Part shown: in pieces, positions 57,217-64,000 of the stretch | Layout of the letters: every line of letters begins with the position of its first letter | How positions within the stretch are numbered: position 1 is the stretch's first letter | Program-made: the position numbers and the translations under genes | Source: Campylobacter concisus | GTDB taxonomy: Bacteria > Campylobacterota > Campylobacteria > Campylobacterales > Campylobacteraceae | Assembly: GCF_015230015.1 (NCBI RefSeq) | Contig: NZ_JAAKZC010000004.1 | Coordinates: 1-64,000 of the forward strand | Direction: 5' to 3' | Length of the DNA: 64,000 bases | The notes under the pieces: generated by a model | What the model was told of the DNA's origin: nothing | Seen by the model: only the letters and a program-made list of their open reading frames with translations | The model's database searches: none

Positions 57217-59331
57217 CTAAAACTTATAGTTAAAGCTAAGATTAAAGGTGCGTGGGTCACCATAAACCATCTTGTTTGCACCAATGCCCTCATAGTATTT
57301 TTTATTAAAGAGATTGTCGATATTTAGCTGCACGTCAAAGTTTTTAGCAAATTTATATCCAAACATCAAATTTGCCAAGGTGTAGCCCTTTTGCGTGATC
57401 TCTCTTGCGCCTTTGCCGGTGTAAATTTTACTCTTATACATAGCCCCGGCTCCTACTCTAAAGTCCCTAAATTCATACTTTGCAAATAAATTTGCCGTGC
57501 TTCTTGATGAGTCGGTGGCATACTTCTCACCTTTAGCATCTTTTGCGTTAAAGTGCGTTGCACCAAAGCTTAGGCTTAAGCCTTTAGTGATCTCGCCGTT
57601 TAGATCTAGCTCGACACCCTTACTTGTCACGTCCTTGCCAGCTTCATATATGTCGGCATTTGTCGCTGGATTTTTCTTGCCAGTCTTTATGCCAAGCTTG
57701 TCTTGCACGATCTTAAAGACGCCAAGACTTGCTTGAAGCGCCCCGTCAAAATACTCGCCTTTTATGCCCACTTCATAGTCCTTGCCTTGGATCGGATCTA
57801 GGTATTTATCATTTGCATCTTTTACGGTTTGGGGTTTAAATATACTCGTGTAGCTAGCATATAGAGTGTGGTTTGCTCCGATGTCGTAAGTGACGCCAAG
57901 ATATGGTGTGATCTCATTTGTGAAATTTCTATTGCCTTTGCCGCCCTCTACCTCGTATTTGTAGTAGCTCACCCTAGCACCTAGCAAAAATTTAAGCTCA
58001 TCGGTGATTGATAGTTTATTTGCCGCGTAAAATGCCTTTTGTATCGTTTTGTCTTTATTGTTTTGATCTTCGTAAGGTAGCTTTGGATCATCAAGGTGTA
58101 AATTTTTAAAGTCTATCCTACTTCTTGCCGTATAAGCAAGCCCAGCTGGTGTGGTCTTTTGTAGCCAGTAGCTACTTACCTTATCGCTACTTTTTTGATA
58201 GTTGTTATACATCGCGCCAAAGACAAACTCATGAGATAAATTTGCTAGCTCGTATGGGATATTTGCGTATGCATCTACGTTGTGGATATTCTCCTCTCTT
58301 TTGTTTGCATAAACGCTAAGATCACCTATGTTGCCGGTGTCATCTAAATTTACCGCTCCGCCGTAGTAGAGTAGATTTGAGTCAGTGTTTGCTCGTCTAA
58401 ATGAGTAGCTTAAATTTAAGCTCGCTTCATTTTCAAAGTAGTGCTTAAAATCAGCGTAAAAATCAAGTGTTTTTATATCCCATCTCGTCCAAGGCTGAGA
58501 GAAAATTTCACTTTTGCCAAAATTTGTCCTAGAGCCATCTGTATAAAATGCCGGCATACCGCCCCATCTAATGCCGTGGCGTTTTAGCTCTTGATAAAAC
58601 GCACCAAGACTAAGCCATGAGCTATCGCCTATGTCGCTATCTACGACGCCATAAATTGCGCTATTTTTGCGGTTGTAATAATCCATATAAGAGTGCGACT
58701 TCTCATGCATAAATGAAAGCCTCGCTCTGACGCTTCCACTCTCATTTACAGGCGTTTGCACATCGCCATTTACGCCGTATCTATCGTATGAGCCAGCACT
58801 TACACCAAAGCTGCCTTTTAGCTCCTTTGAGTCTGCCCTTTTTCTTATGAAATTTAAGCTTGCAGCTGGGTTACCGGCGCCTGCAAGTAGGCCGTTTGCC
58901 CCTTTTACCACCTCAACTCTCTCATAAGGCAGCAAGCTCATATCATTTGCACCAAGGCTAAAGCCGCCAAAGCTAGGCATCGAATCAAGTAAGTAATAAT
59001 CTATCGCAAAGCCACGAGCCGTCGGATATACGCGCTCGTCCCATTTATTTAGCGTAATGCCAGGGACATTTCTAAGAAGTACCTGATAGTCTTTGATGCC
59101 TTGATCTTTTAGTCTAGCCTCTGTTAGCACTGTTAGTGATTGGGGCGTTTGACGAGAGGTTAAATTTAGTCTAGTTGTGCTTTTTACAAGCTCTTTTGCA
59201 AAGTAGTTTGCGTCGTCTCTTCGCTCGCTCTCCACGACATCGACCGCTTCTAAAACCTTCTCATTTTCACTAGCATAAATTTGAGGCAACGCCAAATTTA
59301 AAGCAACTAAGCTAAGTAAAATTTTTTTCAT
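57217..59331 (-). CDS. TonB-dependent siderophore receptor
   Basis: 704 aa, signal peptide about residues 1-20 (ends IYASE). A plug domain with TSRQTPQSLTVLTEARLKDQGIKDYQVLLRNVPGITLNKWDERVYPTARGFAIDYYLLD and VEVVKGANGLLAGAGNPAASLNFIRKR is followed by a 22-strand beta barrel ending in GDPRTFNLSFNYKF with a terminal Phe. This FpvA/FoxA/FhuE-like pattern indicates ferric hydroxamate or pyoverdine-type siderophore uptake. Its start overlaps the PepSY gene by 20 bp. Iron (Fur) control is likely. Confidence 0.9.
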   Translation of the reverse strand: MKKILLSLVALNLALPQIYASENEKVLEAVDVVESERRDDANYFAKELVKSTTRLNLTSRQTPQSLTVLTEARLKDQGIKDYQVLLRNVPGITLNKWDERVYPTARGFAIDYYLLDSMPSFGGFSLGANDMSLLPYERVEVVKGANGLLAGAGNPAASLNFIRKRADSKELKGSFGVSAGSYDRYGVNGDVQTPVNESGSVRARLSFMHEKSHSYMDYYNRKNSAIYGVVDSDIGDSSWLSLGAFYQELKRHGIRWGGMPAFYTDGSRTNFGKSEIFSQPWTRWDIKTLDFYADFKHYFENEASLNLSYSFRRANTDSNLLYYGGAVNLDDTGNIGDLSVYANKREENIHNVDAYANIPYELANLSHEFVFGAMYNNYQKSSDKVSSYWLQKTTPAGLAYTARSRIDFKNLHLDDPKLPYEDQNNKDKTIQKAFYAANKLSITDELKFLLGARVSYYKYEVEGGKGNRNFTNEITPYLGVTYDIGANHTLYASYTSIFKPQTVKDANDKYLDPIQGKDYEVGIKGEYFDGALQASLGVFKIVQDKLGIKTGKKNPATNADIYEAGKDVTSKGVELDLNGEITKGLSLSFGATHFNAKDAKGEKYATDSSRSTANLFAKYEFRDFRVGAGAMYKSKIYTGKGAREITQKGYTLANLMFGYKFAKNFDVQLNIDNLFNKKYYEGIGANKMVYGDPRTFNLSFNYKF

Positions 59332-60421
59332 TTTTTCTCCTTTTAAATTTTCTAAACCACAGATAAAGCCCTGAGATACTCAAAACTAACGGCGAGATAC
59401 CTACTATAAACCAGATAAATTTTGTAGTTTGGTTGTAGTTTCCAAAGTGCGATCTTCTAAAGGCCGAGAGGATTTTCTCGCTTAAATTTGCATTTTTTAT
59501 GTCTAGGACGCTAACTAGCTTGCCACTATCTTTGTCGTATGTGATCACGCTTGAGTATTCGTTATGCACGAAACTTTGCCATATCACGTAGCCAAAGATG
59601 CGGATATTTGCCCCTTGCATGAAAGGCAGCGAGATGAAGTGTGGCTCGAAGCCTTTGATGTCCTTTTTTGAACGAGCCACCAGCTCATCAAGGGATAAAC
59701 TTTTGTTGTAAATTTTTGCATCTATCACAAAGTCATTTTTAAACTCTGGTGTGCGTGCCATCTGGAATTCCCACCAAGCGCCACTTATGCAAATGAGCAG
59801 TAAAACTGGCGTGCAAAAAATTCCTATTATCTTGTGAATGTCGTTCATGAAAACATTTAGCCCATTTACGCGCAGTCTAAGCAGAGTTAGCCAAAATTTA
59901 CGGTAAATCACAAAGCCGCTAATGCAGATAAAAAATGTAAAAATAGCTGTTAAAAAGAGGATAATGTTTCCACTTTTTTCAAGAAGAAGCTCCTCATGGA
60001 TATGCGTCAAAACTCCGAAAAATCCCTCATCATGAGCAAGTGGCTCGCTCTTTATCTTGCCACTAAAAGCATCAAAATAGATAAATTTCCACTCTTTTTT
60101 GCTGTCGTTATGCTCGATTAGCCAAATTTTGTCACACTTTTTAGGGTCTGCATCGATATTTATACCAACCATCTCGTAGCCGCCGAGCTCACCCGTGATG
60201 ATATCTCTTATCTCATCAAAGCTAATCCTTTTGTTTAAATTTTCTTTGTTTAAATTTGCGTTTACGATATTTGGGATAAGAAGGTTGTTTAGCTCGTCTT
60301 TATAAACGAGGATCGCACCGCTAAAACAAACTACAACAAGCGGGATAAAAAAGAGAAGCGACAAATATGCGTGCATCTTGTAAAAAAGCTTTAAATTTAA
60401 AAATTTCACCTCTCTAGCCAC
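59312..60421 (-). CDS. PepSY-associated TM domain (PiuB-like) protein
   Basis: 369 aa with four membrane spans (about residues 15-35, 155-175, 200-220 and 340-360) and a PepSY-type periplasmic domain between them. Motifs: LFYKMHAYLSLLFFIPLVVVCFSGAILVYKDEL, HEELLLEKSGNIILF, and NDIHKIIGIFCTPVLLLICISGAWWEFQ, with histidines for haem or metal. Such proteins sit in siderophore operons and may reduce ferric-siderophores in the periplasm. Part of a leftward operon with the TonB receptor. Confidence 0.88.
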   Translation of the reverse strand: MAREVKFLNLKLFYKMHAYLSLLFFIPLVVVCFSGAILVYKDELNNLLIPNIVNANLNKENLNKRISFDEIRDIITGELGGYEMVGINIDADPKKCDKIWLIEHNDSKKEWKFIYFDAFSGKIKSEPLAHDEGFFGVLTHIHEELLLEKSGNIILFLTAIFTFFICISGFVIYRKFWLTLLRLRVNGLNVFMNDIHKIIGIFCTPVLLLICISGAWWEFQMARTPEFKNDFVIDAKIYNKSLSLDELVARSKKDIKGFEPHFISLPFMQGANIRIFGYVIWQSFVHNEYSSVITYDKDSGKLVSVLDIKNANLSEKILSAFRRSHFGNYNQTTKFIWFIVGISPLVLSISGLYLWFRKFKRRKNEKNFT

Positions 60422-60880
60422 CTTTTAAAAGTTAGTCTTGATAACAGCTCGCAATTTTATAAGATTTTTGCTTTTATAATTTTTAAAACTATTATCAAAA
60501 TATAATTTTAAAAAGAAAGTGAAGTTTGTAAAATTTGAGCTTAGGATGGTAAAAAATTTGATTTAAAAAGATAGACAACTCCTCTTTGTGTAAGCGGAAA
60601 AGCCAGAAAAGGGGGAAGCAAAGTCTTAACCGCTACAAAAAGGAGGGTCCGTTTAGGACATTGAAATGTTATTATTTAAATATAAATTTTAATGAAATCT
60701 TTAGTTAATAAAAAAGAAATTCTACGTAATACTATAGCTAATTACTACATTTAGGCATTTGCGAATAAAATTCCTCTTTTTAAAATGTCAAAATATATGC
60801 TTTGTATAAAATTAAAATTAACATTTTAAATTTTATTATGTTTAAACGTGTTTTATTCAAAAGTTCTATCAAATTTTAAA
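60422..60880. other. Gap upstream of the siderophore operon
   Basis: AT-rich and non-coding. It includes a possible Fur-like stretch (AACTATTATCAAAATATAAT, 60487-60506) before the leftward operon. It also contains TACAAAAAGGAGG with GGACA at +22 (60634), which recurs at 61801. No long ORF. Confidence 0.3.
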
Positions 60881-61264
60881 ATTTACAAGCGAGCATACAC
60901 GGCTCTAAATTTAGTAGCATGTTAAGGCGGGTGAGTAAGATTTTAAAATTTGTCATAATTTTCTAACCAAAACGCATGCAGTGCGCAAGCACCATTGCAT
61001 GCCACTTCTAACGTTGTCGGGGTTAGGGGATTGTTAAGGGGGAAGGGAGCTCTTTTGCTTTGCAAGCTAGCAACTGCAAGCAGAGCGTAATTCAAGCCTC
61101 TTTCCCCTTAACAAGAAAAACAAACATTTAAATTTGTTTAGATTGCTTTGCAAATTTTAAATTTTCACTCACTCGCAAGAATTGACTACTAAAATTTGGC
61201 TTCGCTTACCGCTTAGCTCAAATTTTAGAGCCGAAATTACTCGTTCATGAAATTTTAAAATTTG
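60880..61264 (-). repeat. Structured intergenic repeat, copy 2 (mostly inverted)
   Basis: It carries, on the opposite strand to copy 1, module A (61186-61264: GAACGAGTAATTTCGGCTC type) and module B (60972-61114: TTGTTAAGGGG stem, CCCCTAACCCCGACAACGTT, GCATGC hairpin). Module C (60881-60945: TTTACAAGCGAGCATACAC, GGCGGGTGAGTAA) is in the same strand orientation as copy 1. The hairpin loop is longer here (about 53 nt). No frame spans it. Confidence 0.7.
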
Positions 61265-61347
61265 AGAAATTGCTTCGTTATACATATAAATTTAAATTTC
61301 AGACAAATTTTAAAATTTGCAAAAAAGCTCAATTAAATTTATAAATT

Positions 61348-61755
61348 CTAATTCTTAGGCACGAGCTCTAAGACATTGCAAGCTCGTTTGCTGCCCATCT
61401 TGCAAGCTTTATCAAGGGCATTTGCAGATAGATCAAAGCTCTGCTATACGCCGTTTCCTTGCAGATATTTTGTAGCTAGCTCGTAGCAAGCTTCACTGCT
61501 ACCATTTTCACAAAGCGACTTAAAGACTTCGTAAGATTTAACCAGATCTTTTTCAACGCCAAGACCTCGCCCTAGCATGTCAGCATATAAAAAGCAAGAA
61601 GTTTTATCTTTGTTTTCGCACTCGCTTGAAAGCTTTTTAGTAAAGCTTTCGCAAGCTTTTGCGTCACTTTTGTTGATGCAGTTTTGCATATTTTCATCCC
61701 AGTTTGCGCTTAGAGATAAAGCAGCAAAGGCTAAAAATAAAATGGATTTTTTTAT
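61348..61755 (-). pseudogene. Sel1-repeat/Hcp-like secreted protein, disrupted
   Basis: The frame starts with a signal peptide (KKSILFLAFAALSLSANWDENM), but the position of the expected ATG at 61755-61753 reads ATA. AAGGAAATTT lies at the right distance before it. Sel1 units follow: CFLYADMLGRGLGVEKDLVKSYEVFKSLCENGSSEACYELATKYLQGNGV, then TAG at 61444-61446. In frame beyond the stop it continues QSFDLSANALDKACKMGSKRACNVLELVPKN to TAG 61348. The family is the cysteine-rich Hcp type. Both lesions disable it unless the alternate start and read-through occur. A longer frame starting at 61842 has no ribosome-binding site. Confidence 0.7.
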
Positions 61756-61886
61756 AAATTTCCTTAAGAAGATAAACCCCCTTGGGGGAAAGGGGGTCAT
61801 TACAAAAAGGAGGTTTCTTGTTGGACAAGTGGAATAATACAAGCCTCGTCTAAATTTAAAACCAACTCTTATTTAACAAAAAACAA

Positions 61887-62714
61887 TCAAACAAGATCTC
61901 TCTTGCTAAAGCCCAAATAGCCGCAAACTAGCAAGATCGCACCAAGCACCAAAGGATAGATGATCGCATAAGCTACGAAGGTCGCTTTAGAAAATGTGCC
62001 TAAGATAAAGTAAGACGCAGTGCCTATGACTGCTAAATTTGGATCAAATAGGCTAAGGGCAGCTATCCTAAAAAGCTCGATCGGATTTAACATCGCGATA
62101 GAGTATATGACATACTCATCAACTGAGCTTCGCATAAGCAGCCCAATAAGCGCTAGGTCGATAAAAGCTAGCATGATAAGCCAGAGCAAAAACGCCACGC
62201 CTTGGCCTGTTTCTTGGTTTTTGATAAGGCTTGAGATGAAAAAGCCAAGCGATAAAAAGACGATACTTAGGCTAAAAAGCAGCCCAAAGTAAAGCACTAG
62301 CACGCCCCAAGGTATCGACACGCCCTTTATAAAGCCAACCACCACGCAAAGCAAAAGCGAGAACAAAAGCGGCACAAAAACGACAAATGTCCGCCCAAGT
62401 GCCTTGCCAAAGTAGTACTCTTTAAGGCTTAGCGGGAAGCTTAGTACGTATTCAAGCAGGTTTGTATCTCTGTCTTGATTTATACTTCTAACGGTTGAAA
62501 TAAGGATAAATATCGGCACGATGATGACGCAAATTTGTATAAACAAAAGTAGCGCCCTTGTTAGCCCAGAAAAGCCAAGCACGCGCGAGTCGGTCACTCC
62601 GCTAAATAAAAATCCTATCATCAAAGCAGAAAAAAGAAGCGCATAGATCGCAAACCACCTTGAGCGAAACGACTCTTTGACGTCTAGCTTTGCTATTAAA
62701 AAAAGGTTATTCAC
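61887..62714 (-). CDS. nosY: NosY-type ABC transporter permease
   Basis: 275 aa with six membrane spans. The start MNNLFLIAKLDVKESFRSRWFAIYALLFSALMIGFLFSG and RDTNLLEYVLSFPLSLKEYYFGKALG match NosY-like permeases. It overlaps the NosF-like ATPase gene by 8 bp, so they form one transporter. In nitrous-oxide reductase clusters, NosFY supports maturation of the copper Cu_Z site of NosZ. Cluster genes nosZ, nosD and nosL are not in the window. Confidence 0.82.
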   Translation of the reverse strand: MNNLFLIAKLDVKESFRSRWFAIYALLFSALMIGFLFSGVTDSRVLGFSGLTRALLLFIQICVIIVPIFILISTVRSINQDRDTNLLEYVLSFPLSLKEYYFGKALGRTFVVFVPLLFSLLLCVVVGFIKGVSIPWGVLVLYFGLLFSLSIVFLSLGFFISSLIKNQETGQGVAFLLWLIMLAFIDLALIGLLMRSSVDEYVIYSIAMLNPIELFRIAALSLFDPNLAVIGTASYFILGTFSKATFVAYAIIYPLVLGAILLVCGYLGFSKRDLV

Positions 62715-63360
62715 TCTTGCTCCTTAAATTTTCTTCTTTGATGATCTTGCCAAGGTCCATATAGACGCATCTATCAAGCAAATGAGCGATCTCATCTATG
62801 CGGTGTGAGATAAAAACTAGTGTCTTTTTTTGCGTGAAGTTATCGAGCAAATTTTTAAAAGACTCCCTTGCTTTCACATCTAAATTTGCCGTTGGCTCGT
62901 CAAACATCAAAATTTCACTATCTTTGGCAAATGCGATGGCTATTAGCATCTTTTGCTTCATACCGCCAGAGAGCTTGTAAAACGACTTGTTTAAATTTGC
63001 GTGCAGATCAAGCTCTAAAAGCTTGCTAAATTTCTCTATCTCTTCAAATTTGACATTTGAGCTTTTGCAGACAAACTCGCAAAGCTCACGCAGGCTAAAT
63101 TTAAGCGGTGGCGGGGTTTGGGGCACAAATGAGATAAATTTCAGTGCCTCTTTTCTATCTTTTAGAGTATTTACGCCATTTATCGCGACACTTCCGCTAT
63201 TTGGCACAAACTCGCCCAAGATGATACGCATGAGCGAGCTTTTGCCAGCTCCGTTTTGCCCAAGTATCGCTATCTTTTCGCCAGCTTTTACATTTAGACT
63301 GACGCCATCAAGTATCTTTTGTGAGCCAAAAATTTTCGTTACTTCTTTTATATCTATCAA
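62707..63360 (-). CDS. nosF: NosF-type ABC transporter ATPase
   Basis: 217 aa. Walker A GQNGAGKSS (about residues 34-42), Q-loop FVPQTPPPLKF, signature LSGGMKQK, Walker B ILMFDEPTANLD, and the switch His in FISHR. Cotranscribed with the permease (8-bp overlap) and 9 bp downstream of the NosH-like gene. ATP hydrolysis drives the NosY membrane domain. Confidence 0.88.
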   Translation of the reverse strand: MIDIKEVTKIFGSQKILDGVSLNVKAGEKIAILGQNGAGKSSLMRIILGEFVPNSGSVAINGVNTLKDRKEALKFISFVPQTPPPLKFSLRELCEFVCKSSNVKFEEIEKFSKLLELDLHANLNKSFYKLSGGMKQKMLIAIAFAKDSEILMFDEPTANLDVKARESFKNLLDNFTQKKTLVFISHRIDEIAHLLDRCVYMDLGKIIKEENLRSKSE

Positions 63361-63369
63361 AAAATTTCC

Positions 63370-64000
63370 TTATATGAGTTTCTTAAAGCCGTTGTCAAAT
63401 TTAAGCGCATCTTGGTGGCACACGTCGATACACCTACCACAAAGCGTGCAGTCAGCCCCAGCTATCCTAAAGAGGTTTTTACTATCATCAGTTTTCGCCC
63501 CCTTTTTTGTCATAAAAAGCACGTGTGGCACTAGGCAAACATCGGTGCAAACTAAGCAGTGATCGCACTTTTCTTTATCCCAGCTGACCTTTATCGCATT
63601 TGGTTTAGCCAGTAGCGAATAGGTCGCTCCAACAGGGCATACATACCTGCACCATGCCCTGCGTGAAAAGAAAATTTCAACCACAAGCATGGCTACAACT
63701 AGCCAGATAGCGTGAAAGTAGCCATAGATGATAAATCTTGAAAATATCCCAACGACGTTAAAAATTTCAAAGACAAGACTTGAGCTAGCAAAGCTAAGAG
63801 CCAAAAATAAAATGGTAAAAGCGTATCGCCATTTTGTGTCAAAAACTCGCGGTTTTACTATCTTTTTGGCACGCAAATTTTCATGAATTTTCTCAGCTAT
63901 CTCGCTTATAAGTGAGTATGGGCAAACCCACGAGCAAAAGCCCCTGCCACCAAAAATGATGTAAAAAGCTAAGATACTAAGCGAGCCTATTAGTAAATTT
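63370..64000 (-). CDS. nosH: NosH/NapH-type membrane ferredoxin (partial, runs off the window)
   Basis: The visible part (about 210 aa to the right edge) includes GRGFCSWVCP and CRYVCPVGATYSLLAKP, redox Cys motifs of the NapH/NosH family. Membrane spans and two [4Fe-4S] motifs follow: CDHCLVCTDVCLVPHVLF and CTLCGRCIDVCHQDALKF. The frame continues without a stop beyond TTG 63876 to the end, so the gene is larger than any start inside the window. It would feed electrons from menaquinol towards nitrous-oxide reductase. Confidence 0.85.
   Translation of the reverse strand, partial: NLLIGSLSILAFYIIFGGRGFCSWVCPYSLISEIAEKIHENLRAKKIVKPRVFDTKWRYAFTILFLALSFASSSLVFEIFNVVGIFSRFIIYGYFHAIWLVVAMLVVEIFFSRRAWCRYVCPVGATYSLLAKPNAIKVSWDKEKCDHCLVCTDVCLVPHVLFMTKKGAKTDDSKNLFRIAGADCTLCGRCIDVCHQDALKFDNGFKKLI

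Overview
The window reads as a chromosomal segment of an AT-rich Campylobacterota genome. Campylobacter is most likely, and C. concisus is my best guess. That rests on the low G+C, the abundant AAATTT tracts, extended TATAAT -10 boxes without clear -35 boxes, NosH-NosF-NosY gene order, a two-subunit class I fumarase, and the general character of the proteins. I could not run a search, so the species is inference.

Layout. (1) 1-16,660 is host chromosome. It starts with a leftward giant adhesin gene (LapA/BapA-like type I secreted protein) that is broken by two frameshifts and an in-frame TGA. Next come a RidA protein, two hypotheticals, fumarase alpha and beta, LemA with a DUF3137 protein, a CNNM/CorC-type membrane protein, an NSS transporter, a DUF411 protein, an SbmA/BacA-like transporter, a 0.4-kb structured intergenic repeat, an M48 lipoprotein peptidase and a GNAT acetyltransferase. 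(2) 16,673-16,760 is tRNA-Ser(GGA). (3) 16,742-54,392 is an intact-looking prophage of about 37.7 kb inserted in that tRNA, with a 19-bp att core repeated at both ends. (4) 54,393-64,000 is host again: an NAD(P)-binding protein, a decayed Na+/H+ antiporter, a leftward siderophore-uptake operon (PepSY membrane protein, TonB receptor, DUF4405-like protein), an inverted second copy of the intergenic repeat, a decayed Sel1 protein, and nosY-nosF-nosH, with nosH running off the right edge.

Prophage organisation. The left arm (18.1-30.2 kb) is mostly leftward: an excisionase-like HTH protein, an antirepressor, two paralogous HTH proteins, a RecE-like nuclease with a RecT-like annealing protein and an SSB-tailed protein, a DUF6978/DUF1828 pair, a secreted thermonuclease and a LexA/CI-type repressor. 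One rightward gene here, encoding a secreted Sel1-type protein, has its own promoter overlapped by the same operator sequence seen at the repressor/early-gene switch. The right arm (30.3-54.3 kb) is rightward: a small HTH protein, an O-like replication protein carrying an iteron array inside its gene, C5 and N6 DNA methyltransferases, an HNH protein, DUF1064, terminase, portal, scaffold, putative ejection proteins, a 1,679-aa polyvalent protein, an SU10-type major capsid protein, a tail fibre and its chaperone, i- and o-spanins, holin, endolysin, and three late genes of unknown role.

How it works together. The repressor probably silences rightward early transcription and the Sel1 gene through 22-bp-spaced GTTATAT half-sites. 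RecE/RecT/SSB-like proteins would support recombination-dependent replication from the iteron origin. The large polyvalent protein combines an ADP-ribosyltransferase-like fold, a zincin HExxH site and two nuclease-like regions. It lies among virion genes and may be injected with the DNA. No sheath, tape measure or tail-tube gene is recognisable, so the particle is either podovirus-like or has an unfamiliar tail.

Three separate host genes here (adhesin, antiporter, Sel1 protein) carry multiple disabling lesions. This could be real decay, phase variation or, for single-base events, sequence error.
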